This document shows positions 1 through 5,956 of a stretch of 7,302 nucleotides of DNA, one piece after another. This stretch comes from an uncultured Collinsella sp. (GTDB taxonomy: Bacteria > Actinomycetota > Coriobacteriia > Coriobacteriales > Coriobacteriaceae): positions 1 through 7,302 of the forward strand of contig CAAECT010000257.1 of the NCBI GenBank assembly GCA_900754435.1, read 5' to 3'. Position 1 is the first letter of the stretch. The number at the start of each line of letters is the position of its first letter. A program made the position numbers and the translations under genes. Below the pieces are notes generated by a model. It was not told the origin of the DNA and did no database searches. It was given only the letters and a program-made list of their open reading frames with translations.

Positions 1-385
1 CCATTTCAAATGGTTCGATGTCTGCCCGGATGCGACACATCTGGTGTGTCCATCCTCGCAGTATCCGGTTCTCAAGGTGCACGCCCCGCGGCTGATCCGG
101 TCCGACCGGGCCGCGCGGCAAGGAGATATATTGCCAGACCGGAGGGGCCCCGCGGGCGGGAATCTGGCACTCCATATTTTGTTCACAAATGAATATGTCC
201 CTCAGTCGCGTCCCTGAGGTTATAACTGAAGCATTGGCTTCTGATATTGGCGATGACCAGCTGTTTTATGTGTATTGAGACATCGGTCATCTCTGGAGCG
301 CTACTTTACTCCAAAGGCATCAGTTATTTGTTTCCCATCGGTAAAAGGCGGGTTTTGTTCGCCAAGCGTTCTTATATATAGCTAG
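1..385. other. Non-coding, hairpin-rich stretch without a recognised gene
   Basis: No convincing gene is visible here. The left part (about 60-165) is very GC-rich, while the right part (about 170-385) is AT-rich compared with the genes of the window. Inverted repeats are frequent: 28-32 plus 34-39 pair with 45-55 (11 bp, one bulged base); 96-102 pairs with 137-143, with 83-87/144-148 outside it and 117-121/131-135 inside; 200-205/214-219; 228-232/237-241; 252-258/285-291; 294-298/309-313. A 29-codon ATG frame at 189-278 and a second open frame at 275-385 exist but have no ribosome binding site. The stretch could be a structured RNA, the end of an integrated element, or decayed sequence. I see no CRISPR array and no insertion sequence. 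Confidence 0.5.
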
Positions 386-386
386 A

Positions 387-413
387 TACGGGTTCGAACC
401 CGTGCACCGGCAA
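387..413 (+). other. Orphan tRNA 3'-end-like sequence (T-arm plus acceptor strand)
   Basis: The sequence has the G-TTCGAA-C signature of a tRNA T-loop inside a perfect 16-bp palindrome (388-403). It is followed by CACCGGC plus A, which reads like a 3' acceptor strand with discriminator base. No matching 5' strand (GCCGGTG), D-arm or anticodon arm is found in the upstream 386 bases, so this is not a whole tRNA. The pairing is also not canonical: a 5-bp T-stem leaves a loop of six rather than seven bases, as if one C had been lost. Integration of phages and conjugative elements at tRNA genes leaves such 3' copies, so this may be an attachment-site remnant; that is inference. A chance palindrome is the alternative. 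Confidence 0.35.
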
Positions 414-414
414 C

Positions 415-444
415 AAAAAAGACGGCCAACCGAAGTTGACCGTC
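415..444 (-). terminator. Intrinsic terminator of tRNA-Lys
   Basis: Read on the minus strand, GACGGTCAAC and GTTGGCCGTC form a ten-base-pair stem with one mismatch, closed by a TTCG tetraloop with the C-G closing pair known to be unusually stable. Six T residues (415-420) follow directly. It lies 15 bases past the 3' end of tRNA-Lys, so it should end that transcript. The plus strand has no T-tract after the stem, so it is one-directional. Confidence 0.9.
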
Positions 445-459
445 TCAACAATCTTTGGG

Positions 460-532
460 TGGGCCGTCAGGGGTTCGAACCCTGGACCTTGGGATTAAAA
501 GTCCCCTGCTCTGCCAGCTGAGCTAACGGCCC
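460..532 (-). tRNA. tRNA-Lys (anticodon UUU)
   Basis: The 73 bases fold as a complete tRNA: 7-bp acceptor (GGGCCGT with ACGGCCC), D-stem GCTC/GAGC, anticodon loop CTTTTAA with TTT at 497-499, five-base variable loop, T-stem CAGGG/CCCTG around TTCGAAC, and discriminator A. It decodes the lysine codons AAA and AAG. The CCA end is not encoded, since the discriminator is followed by CCC, so it must be added by the CCA-adding enzyme. The outermost anticodon-stem pair is a G-A mismatch, which still leaves four good pairs. It sits behind the aminopeptidase gene with its own promoter and terminator, so it is probably a single-gene unit. Confidence 0.95.
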
Positions 533-541
533 GCGGGTGGC

Positions 542-570
542 ATTGTACCACGGTCTGGGACTATTCCCAA
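542..570 (-). promoter_or_regulatory. Promoter of tRNA-Lys
   Basis: On the minus strand a -35 box TTGGGA (565-570) and a -10 box TACAAT (542-547) are separated by exactly 17 bases. The -10 box is preceded by TGG, which makes it an extended -10. The predicted start is near 535, only a few bases before the mature tRNA. The -35 box lies in the last codons of the upstream aminopeptidase gene. Confidence 0.7.
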
Positions 571-1841
571 CTCCATTGGCCGTTCTGGAAAATCACAACT
601 TCACGTCCATCAGGCGTAATGCCCGTAATATCGATGTCGTCCGTGCCGATCATAAAATCGACGTGCGTGCTCGAGACGTTAACACCATGCTCCAGGAGCT
701 CCTCCTTGGACATGTCGTACCCACCCTCGATGCATTCGGGGAAACCGACACCTAGCGCGAGATGGCAGCTAGCGTTCTCGTCATAGAGCGTATCGTAGAA
801 CAGAACACCACTTTCGCGGATCGGCGTGTTCTTGGAAATGAGCGCGACCTCTCCCAGGTGAGCAGCGCCCTCGTCAGTATCGATGATACTTGCGAGCGTT
901 GCCTTGCCCACGCGGGCGTCGTAGTCCACCACGCGGCCGCCCTCGAACTTAATCCAAAAATCGTCGACTTTATTGCCGTGGTGGATGAGCGGCATGGCCG
1001 AGTACACGATACCGTCGGCGCGCATGCGATCGGGCGAAGTGAAGACTTCCTCGGTGGGAATGTTGGGGAAGAAGGGGTGCCCATCGGGCGTCTTGCCCTT
1101 GCCGCCGGCCCACTCGTGACCATTCGTCATGCCAATCGTCAGATCGGTTCCATTTGCCGCGGTGTAATGCAGGCAGTCGAAACGATTGCCGTTCAGGAAA
1201 CGCAGGTTCTTTTCGAATGCGGCGTCATGGAGCTCCCAGTCGCTCTCTGGGTCCTGGCCATCGGCGCGAGCGGTGTGCAGAATCGCATTCCACAGCTTAT
1301 AGATTGCAACCTCATCGGCGTCTCCCGGGAACACCTCGCGCGCCCAAGCCACGACCGGAGCGCCGGCGATGCACCACGGATTGATGTTGTAATCCAGTCC
1401 ACGGCGGAAAACTTTGCACTGCGTGTTCTTTGCCTTAGAAGCTGCAGCGGGCTTAGCGGGATCGATGCCCTTAAGGGCGGCGGGGTCCGCACCCTCGATA
1501 AAGATAAAGCAGGCACCGTCCTGGGCCAGGGAATCCAGCTGCAGGCGCTTCCACTCGGGCGTCTGCTCAAAATAGCTTTTCTCGACATGCTCGTACGTGA
1601 GCCTCGTCACGGCATCATCGGCCCAGATGACCGTCACGTGGCCGGCGCCGGCAGCATAGGCCTCCGCGACCACCACGCGCGCAAACGGCGCGCACTCAAC
1701 CGGAGACTGAACGACGACTTCCTGGCCGGGCTTAACGTTTACGCCCTTGCGGACAACCAGGCGCGCATAGTTTTTAATCTTGGGCTCCAGGGACTTCATA
1801 CCCTCCAGGGCCTCTTCGACCGTCAGGGCAGCTCGAATCAT
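561..1841 (-). CDS. M29-family metallo-aminopeptidase (AmpS/PepS type)
   Basis: This is a 426-aa cytoplasmic aminopeptidase that removes N-terminal amino acids from peptides and serves peptide turnover. The N-terminal part has the family opening KNYARLVVRKGVNVKPGQ, and the length fits the M29 family. Residues at the spacing of the two-metal site are present: E265 in IPTEEVF, E331 in HLGEVAL, H360 in SCHLALG, and H393 and D395 in THVDF; the assignment to metal ligands comes from knowledge of AmpS/AmpT. I chose the ATG at 1841 because GGAG lies six bases upstream (1848-1851); an in-frame ATG at 1853 would add four residues but has no ribosome binding site. No signal peptide is visible. It stands alone between a terminator and tRNA-Lys. 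Substrate specificity cannot be read from the sequence. Confidence 0.93.
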   Translation of the reverse strand: MIRAALTVEEALEGMKSLEPKIKNYARLVVRKGVNVKPGQEVVVQSPVECAPFARVVVAEAYAAGAGHVTVIWADDAVTRLTYEHVEKSYFEQTPEWKRLQLDSLAQDGACFIFIEGADPAALKGIDPAKPAAASKAKNTQCKVFRRGLDYNINPWCIAGAPVVAWAREVFPGDADEVAIYKLWNAILHTARADGQDPESDWELHDAAFEKNLRFLNGNRFDCLHYTAANGTDLTIGMTNGHEWAGGKGKTPDGHPFFPNIPTEEVFTSPDRMRADGIVYSAMPLIHHGNKVDDFWIKFEGGRVVDYDARVGKATLASIIDTDEGAAHLGEVALISKNTPIRESGVLFYDTLYDENASCHLALGVGFPECIEGGYDMSKEELLEHGVNVSSTHVDFMIGTDDIDITGITPDGREVVIFQNGQWSWE

Positions 1842-1856
1842 GTGCCACTCCATCTA

Positions 1857-1886
1857 TCTATAGAACAGTAAAAAGGCGCGCCACAA
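1857..1886 (-). promoter_or_regulatory. Possible promoter of the aminopeptidase gene
   Basis: On the minus strand TTGTGG (1881-1886) and TATAGA (1857-1862) are 18 bases apart, which is an acceptable housekeeping promoter. The -35 box falls in the loop of the preceding terminator and the spacer runs through its stem. The start would be near 1848-1850, giving a very short leader, so translation would use the ATG at 1841 and not the one at 1853. A second candidate, TTGCAT (1922-1927) and TATAAG (1898-1903), also with 18 bases between, would start inside the hairpin and is less attractive. Confidence 0.4.
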
Positions 1887-1900
1887 AAACGACGCGCCTT
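1870..1900 (-). terminator. Intrinsic terminator of the purC operon
   Basis: On the minus strand an 8-bp perfect stem AAGGCGCG/CGCGCCTT (1893-1900 with 1873-1880) encloses a 12-base loop and runs into a T-tract (1870-1874). It lies about 30 bases past the stop codon of the membrane-protein gene, so it should end the purC transcript. The plus strand lacks a good T-tract after the stem. Confidence 0.85.
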
Positions 1901-1930
1901 ATATCTTAGCGATAAGTATGTATGCAAACG

Positions 1931-2506
1931 CTACTTCTTCTTGGAGTCCTTCTTGTCCTCCTCGGCAGCTGCGCGCTCGATAAGAGCGTTGAGCTTGTTC
2001 TCGGACATGCCCTCGGCCTGCGCGCGGTACATGTTGCGCAAGGGACGAATACGAGCGAAGTCGTAGATAAAGTCACCTAGGATGATGACATAGGACAAAA
2101 CGATGCCGACCATCTGGACAGGGCTGGACACCATGCCAGCGGGAGCGAAGTACAGCGAGGCCCAAATTGCCACGACGAGCACCGTGCCAATGGCGAGCAC
2201 AATCCACCAGATGCGACGGCGCTTGGTGTAGTCCTCGTCCTGCTTGAGGAGGATATTCGACACCGTATAGATGCGGTCCTCCTTGGCGCGCTGCTTAGCC
2301 TTGCGGGCGCGCTTCTCCTCTTTAGAGAGGCCCTCGAGGTTCTCGCCCTTCTCGAGCTCTTTGCGGCGTGCCTTAGACGAAGCCGGCACGACGCGAACGG
2401 AGCTCGCTGCTTGGCGGGCGGGCTTAGCAGATGCGGCAGACTTGCGCGCAACCCCGGTAACTTCGTGGGATTGCGTGCGCTTGTTCGTGGCGCTACGGGT
2501 ACTCAC
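1931..2506 (-). CDS. Lysine-rich two-helix membrane protein of unknown function
   Basis: I do not recognise this 191-aa protein. Residues 1-98 are a basic, low-complexity cytoplasmic-like region rich in Lys, Arg, Ala and Ser, with a charged probably helical stretch around 45-78. Two hydrophobic segments follow (about 99-121 and 129-150) joined by a short loop, suggesting a membrane hairpin with both ends in the cytoplasm. A charged C-terminal tail ends in KKDSKKK. The gene begins with GTG directly after the TAA stop of purC, and its ribosome binding site AAGGAG (2516-2521, nine bases upstream) lies inside the last codons of purC, so the two are very likely translated in a coupled way from one mRNA. 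The link to purine synthesis is position only. A membrane-protein biogenesis or quality-control role is possible but unsupported. Confidence 0.85.
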   Translation of the reverse strand: MSTRSATNKRTQSHEVTGVARKSAASAKPARQAASSVRVVPASSKARRKELEKGENLEGLSKEEKRARKAKQRAKEDRIYTVSNILLKQDEDYTKRRRIWWIVLAIGTVLVVAIWASLYFAPAGMVSSPVQMVGIVLSYVIILGDFIYDFARIRPLRNMYRAQAEGMSENKLNALIERAAAEEDKKDSKKK

Positions 2507-3394
2507 TTATGCGTTCTCCTTCATGCTTGTGAACTGGGAGCCCGTGATGATCTGGAAGGCCTCGCGATAGCGCTCGGACGTGCCATCGATGACCTCGGCG
2601 GGCAGGTGCGGGGTCTCCCCCGTCATATCCCAGTTGGCCTTGAGCCAATTGCGGACGAATTGCTTGTCGTAGCTAGGCTGGATCTTGCCCTCCTCGTAGC
2701 TGGCAGCAGGCCAGAAACGGCTGGAGTCGGGCGTGAGGCACTCGTCGATCAGCGTGACCTTGCCATCGATGACACCAAACTCGAACTTGGTGTCGGCAAT
2801 GATGATGCCACGGGTCGCGGCGTACTCGGCAGCGGCCTTGTAGATCTTGAGGGAAAGGTCACGAATCTGCGTGGCGATGTCCTCGCCCACGATCTCGCAG
2901 CAACGCTCGAACGAGATGTTCTCGTCGTGGTCACCGATCTCGGCCTTCGTGGACGGCGTGAACAACGGCTCGGGAAGCTTGGAAGCCTCGGTCAGGCCCT
3001 CAGGCAGCTGGATGCCGCAGACGGTGCCGTTCTCGTCGTAGGTCTTCTTGCCCGAACCGGTCAGATAGCCGCGGACGATGCACTCGATAGGAATCGTCTG
3101 GGCCTTCTTAACCAGCATGGCGCGGCCAGCGAGGTAGTCACGATACTCAGCAAACTCCTCGGGGAAATCCGCCGGGTCGATGGAAACGAGATGGTTGGGG
3201 ACGATGTCGGCAAACTTATCGAACCAGAATGCCGAGATGCGATTGAGTACCTCTCCCTTAAACGGAATCTCGTCGGGAAGAATGAAGTCGAACGCAGAAA
3301 TGCGGTCGGTGGCGACCATCAGCAGGTTTTCACCGGCATCGTAAATATCACGAACCTTGCCACGGGAATCCGGACGACGCTCCATCGTTGTCAC
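2507..3394 (-). CDS. purC: Phosphoribosylaminoimidazole-succinocarboxamide synthase (SAICAR synthase)
   Basis: PurC joins L-aspartate to CAIR using ATP to give SAICAR, a late step on the way to IMP in purine synthesis, in the cytoplasm. The protein shows the family motifs in order: GKVRD (residues 12-16), ATDRISAFD (28-36), RGYLTGSGKK (108-117), DTKFEFG (201-207) and DECLTPDSSRFWP (217-229). At 295 aa it matches the longer bacterial/yeast-like form. I chose the GTG at 3394 because AAGGAG (3403-3408) lies eight bases upstream. The in-frame GTG at 3403 overlaps that ribosome binding site and cannot use it; an ATG at 3385 is 17 bases away. The next gene follows without a gap. No other purine gene is in the window, and no purine riboswitch is seen in the short leader. 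Confidence 0.97.
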   Translation of the reverse strand: MTTMERRPDSRGKVRDIYDAGENLLMVATDRISAFDFILPDEIPFKGEVLNRISAFWFDKFADIVPNHLVSIDPADFPEEFAEYRDYLAGRAMLVKKAQTIPIECIVRGYLTGSGKKTYDENGTVCGIQLPEGLTEASKLPEPLFTPSTKAEIGDHDENISFERCCEIVGEDIATQIRDLSLKIYKAAAEYAATRGIIIADTKFEFGVIDGKVTLIDECLTPDSSRFWPAASYEEGKIQPSYDKQFVRNWLKANWDMTGETPHLPAEVIDGTSERYREAFQIITGSQFTSMKENA

Positions 3395-3418
3395 GTGAGT
3401 CACTCCTTACCTAAATAC

Positions 3419-3445
3419 GACAGAAATGCGGGTTCTTTCCCGCAT
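3419..3445 (-). terminator. Hairpin between kinase gene and purC, possible weak terminator
   Basis: A perfect 7-bp stem ATGCGGG/CCCGCAT (3439-3445 with 3426-3432) closes a six-base loop. On the minus strand it is followed by TTCTGTC, a poor T-tract. It could end the two-component transcript or act in the purC leader. The rest of this 109-bp gap holds no clear promoter boxes that I would defend. Confidence 0.4.
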
Positions 3446-3503
3446 GTTTTCGCAAACTCGGAGCGGCAGGGACGCGGCCCCTCCTTCACCGAATAGCGAA
3501 AAG

Positions 3504-5069
3504 CTAGTGCTCCATTGTAGTAGATGCCGCGTCTGCCGTGTGCTCGCGGGGCAGATGAATTGTAAAAGTCGTACCCTTTCCAAGCTCCGACTCCACGGAT
3601 ATGTAGCCATGGTGACGCTCGACGATCTGCTTGGTCACGGCGAGGCCAACGCCCAGGCCGCCAGCTTCGCGGGCGCGGCTGGCATCGGCGCGCCAAAACC
3701 GCCCGAAGATGCGCGACAAATCGTCCTTGGCAATACCGATGCCAGTATCAGAAACGGCAATGCTGACGTGCTTGCGGTCACTGAGCACCGACACCACGAC
3801 CCAACCGCCCTCGGGGGTGTAGCGCATGGCGTTGCTCATGAGGTTGATAACACATTGCGTGATCATGTCGGGATCGGCCTCGACGACATCGTCGTGACCC
3901 TGGGTCTCGTCCGCAAAACGCAGGCGCAGATCGCGGTCGACAAACAGGCGCTCCTGGGCATTGACGATGGAACGCACGAAAGGAACCATGTCCACCGGCT
4001 CAAGGTTGAGCGGAGCCGTGCTGTTTTCCATGCGCGACAGGTCGAGCATCTGCTGCACCAGACGAGCCAGGCGACGCGTCTCGGAAGCAACAGTCTCCAA
4101 ATGCTCATCGTCGGTGGGATACACGCCATCCTGCATGGCCTCGACCGTTGCGAGCATGGCCATAAGCGGCGTGCGAAGCTCGTGTGCAACGTCTGAGGTC
4201 AGGCGCTTCTCGTGTTTCATATCCTTCTCGAGCGAAGTGGCCATCTCATCGAAGGTCTCACCCAGCTGATCGATCTCGTCATCACCGCGCAGTCCCGTGC
4301 GAGCCGACAGGTCGCCGTCACGGATTTGCTTTGCGGTACTGGTGATGCGATGAATCGGCTTGGTGAGCATGCGCGACACGAGCGATCCGATAACGACCGA
4401 AATGCAGATTGCAACAACCGCGGCGAGGGCCATGGCGTTAAAGGTCTTCTCCCTAAACGCAGAGTCCGCCTTGGTGAGCAGAGCGTCGGAGCCGATGGCC
4501 CACAGCTTTACCTGTCCGACATGCTCGCCGGAAGACGTTACAATCTCGACGTTAGCAACACTATCGGAGTCGGTTGGAGCAGACGAGACTGGGCTATGCG
4601 ATGCCCTCTTGTCGTGCGTGTCGTCGGTCGTAGCCTGGTTTTCGCGTACATCGGCGGTGGCGCTTGCCGAGGGCCAGGAATCGTCATAAACGATCACGCC
4701 CTTTTTATTGACGACCTGCATGCCCAGATCGTCGGAAACCAAACTCGACGTTGCGACCGTGCGCAGTTCTCCCGCGGTCCAAGAGCCGTTTTCCTCATAT
4801 GAAGTCGCCAACTTCTCGGCAGCGGAATTTGCGATTTCGACGATATTGGAGCGTGTGTAATCCGAAAAGACCGTGCCCCACACAACAGAGACAACGCCCA
4901 CCAGCACCAATACTGTCATGAGCGATGTCAGAGCAAAAGCAAGTGCCATGCGCGAGGGATAGCTCATCGTTGGCCGTGAATCGGAACGAGGCGTGTTCCA
5001 ACTAGCCTTGGAACCCGCCTCGCTCTCCTGCTTGTGCTTTTGTCCGATTTCAAAGCGCGCAGGTGTCAT
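3504..5069 (-). CDS. HAMP-domain sensor histidine kinase
   Basis: This 521-aa membrane kinase should autophosphorylate on a histidine and pass the phosphate to the response regulator encoded just before it. It has a cytoplasmic N-terminus of about 40 residues, a first membrane helix (about 41-66), an external sensor region (about 67-211), a second helix (about 212-232) and a HAMP linker (233-285). The catalytic part is complete: H-box SDVAHELRTP with H296, N-box NLMSNAMRYTP with N413, DTGIGI at 441-446, FGRFWR at 455-460 and GLGVGLA at 471-477. The external region contains a Ser/Thr/Asp-rich, probably disordered stretch at about 134-172. The ATG at 5069 has AGGGA eight bases upstream; ATG at codon 35 lacks one. 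The signal sensed is unknown. The spacing of 11 bp to the regulator gene indicates one operon. Confidence 0.95.
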   Translation of the reverse strand: MTPARFEIGQKHKQESEAGSKASWNTPRSDSRPTMSYPSRMALAFALTSLMTVLVLVGVVSVVWGTVFSDYTRSNIVEIANSAAEKLATSYEENGSWTAGELRTVATSSLVSDDLGMQVVNKKGVIVYDDSWPSASATADVRENQATTDDTHDKRASHSPVSSAPTDSDSVANVEIVTSSGEHVGQVKLWAIGSDALLTKADSAFREKTFNAMALAAVVAICISVVIGSLVSRMLTKPIHRITSTAKQIRDGDLSARTGLRGDDEIDQLGETFDEMATSLEKDMKHEKRLTSDVAHELRTPLMAMLATVEAMQDGVYPTDDEHLETVASETRRLARLVQQMLDLSRMENSTAPLNLEPVDMVPFVRSIVNAQERLFVDRDLRLRFADETQGHDDVVEADPDMITQCVINLMSNAMRYTPEGGWVVVSVLSDRKHVSIAVSDTGIGIAKDDLSRIFGRFWRADASRAREAGGLGVGLAVTKQIVERHHGYISVESELGKGTTFTIHLPREHTADAASTTMEH

Positions 5070-5080
5070 ATGTGATTTCC

Positions 5081-5803
5081 CTATTTCTCGTCCGACTTAT
5101 CGGTCTTGGCCGGAGCCTCGAAGCGATAGCCGACACCATGGACGGTGTAGAGCCACTTGGGCTTCTTGGGATCATCGCCCAGCTTGGCGCGAAGATTCTT
5201 CACGTGGCTATCGATGGTGCGCTCATAGCCCTCAAAGTCATACCCGAGCACTTTCTCGACCAGCTCCATACGGTTATACACACGGCCGGGATGGCGGGCA
5301 AGCGTGGTGAGCAGCTTGAACTCGGAAGCCGTCAGATCGACTTCCTTGCCCTCGACCAAGATCTTGTGGCCCGAGATATCGATGACCAGATCGCCGAAGT
5401 CGAGTACCTCGACGGCGGGCTCGTCGGCCTGATGGGCACGGCGGAACAGAGCGCGAACGCGGGCGACGAGCTCGCGCGGCGAGAACGGCTTAATCAGATA
5501 GTCGTCGGCGCCGAGCTCAAGACCGATAATACGGTCCTCGATCTCGCCCTTGGCAGTCAGCATGATGATGGGGACATCCGAGGTATCGCGAATGGTGCGG
5601 CAAACGCGCTCGCCGGGGATCTTGGGGAGCATAAGGTCGAGCACGACCAGGTCGAACTGATGCTTCTCGAACTCCTCGATCGCGGACTGGCCGTCGCCGA
5701 CGCCCACAACCCAGTAGCCTTCGCGCTCGAGATAGGCAGCGACGGCGTCACGGATTGCCTTCTCATCCTCGACCAGCAGAATCTTTTTTGCATCTGAAGC
5801 CAT
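5081..5803 (-). CDS. OmpR-family two-component response regulator
   Basis: This 240-aa DNA-binding regulator has an N-terminal receiver domain (about 6-122) and a C-terminal winged helix (about 132-232). The receiver has the acidic pair E12 and D13, phosphoacceptor D56 in VVLDLMLP, T83, Y102 and K105 in LIKPF, so it should be a normal phosphorylated switch. The recognition-helix region is RTIDSHVKNLRAKLG, followed by the wing YTVHGVGYRFE. I chose the ATG at 5803 because AGGGGGG (5811-5817) lies seven bases upstream; a TTG at 5824 would add seven residues but has no ribosome binding site. It is co-transcribed with the histidine kinase that follows, its likely phosphate donor. The target genes are unknown; the neighbouring Tat lipoprotein gene and autoregulation are reasonable guesses only. 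Confidence 0.96.
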   Translation of the reverse strand: MASDAKKILLVEDEKAIRDAVAAYLEREGYWVVGVGDGQSAIEEFEKHQFDLVVLDLMLPKIPGERVCRTIRDTSDVPIIMLTAKGEIEDRIIGLELGADDYLIKPFSPRELVARVRALFRRAHQADEPAVEVLDFGDLVIDISGHKILVEGKEVDLTASEFKLLTTLARHPGRVYNRMELVEKVLGYDFEGYERTIDSHVKNLRAKLGDDPKKPKWLYTVHGVGYRFEAPAKTDKSDEK

Positions 5804-5858
5804 AACACGGCCCCCCTGTCTCAATTAGCTAAGAACAAGCCCATTTTAACGCACCTGA

Positions 5859-5897
5859 GCCCGCCGGATGCCGCTATGACGCGGCAGCTCGGCAGGC
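5859..5897. promoter_or_regulatory. Long stem-loop upstream of the response regulator gene
   Basis: An inner perfect stem TGCCGC/GCGGCA (5869-5874 with 5881-5886) carries a six-base loop. An outer 8-bp stem (5859-5866 with 5890-5897) contains one non-standard pair, which is a T-G wobble when read on the minus strand. Neither strand has a T-tract after it, so it is not a standard intrinsic terminator. It lies in the 153-bp gap between the Tat lipoprotein gene and the regulator gene, 56 bases before the start codon, so it may be a leader structure, an RNA-processing site or a Rho-independent end without U-tract. I could not place a confident promoter for the regulator gene in this gap. Confidence 0.5.
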
Positions 5898-5956
5898 GGT
5901 ACTCACAATTACAACGCGTTTATTCCCCTGTTGGCGCCTTTTTAACCCCTCTAAGC

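Noticed and set aside
10..192. Plus-strand open frame of 60 codons at the left edge
   Set aside because: Its composition (Arg, Gly and Pro rich) reflects GC-rich non-coding DNA and it runs through the strongest hairpins; no ribosome binding site.
1..413. tmRNA, suggested by a structured region ending in a tRNA-like 3' end
   Set aside because: The 3' end lacks the expected CTCCACCA-type acceptor, no alanine-type 5' half is present, and no tag frame ending in ALAA plus stop is seen; a GCATTGGCTTCT stretch at 231-242 reads ALAS but runs on without a stop.
762..1871. Long plus-strand open frame of 369 codons opposite the aminopeptidase gene
   Set aside because: It is antisense to a well-supported M29 gene, shows no recognisable motif, and long antisense frames are expected in GC-rich codon-biased DNA.
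3401..3403. Upstream GTG as the start of purC
   Set aside because: It overlaps the AAGGAG ribosome binding site itself, so it cannot be served by it; the GTG at 3394 has proper spacing.
2411..3496. Plus-strand open frame of 361 codons opposite purC and the membrane-protein gene
   Set aside because: It covers two certain genes in antisense and has no domain signature.
3404..3503. Purine riboswitch or PurR-type operator before purC
   Set aside because: The short gap holds only a 7-bp hairpin and a ribosome binding site; no purine-aptamer core was recognised.
3426..4196. Plus-strand open frame of 256 codons opposite the histidine kinase gene
   Set aside because: The antisense strand of a complete kinase with all catalytic boxes; no independent evidence for coding.
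5940..5956. Intrinsic terminator directly after the Tat lipoprotein gene
   Set aside because: The sequence around TAAGCTTA is only a short AT-rich palindrome without a stable stem followed by Ts on the minus strand.
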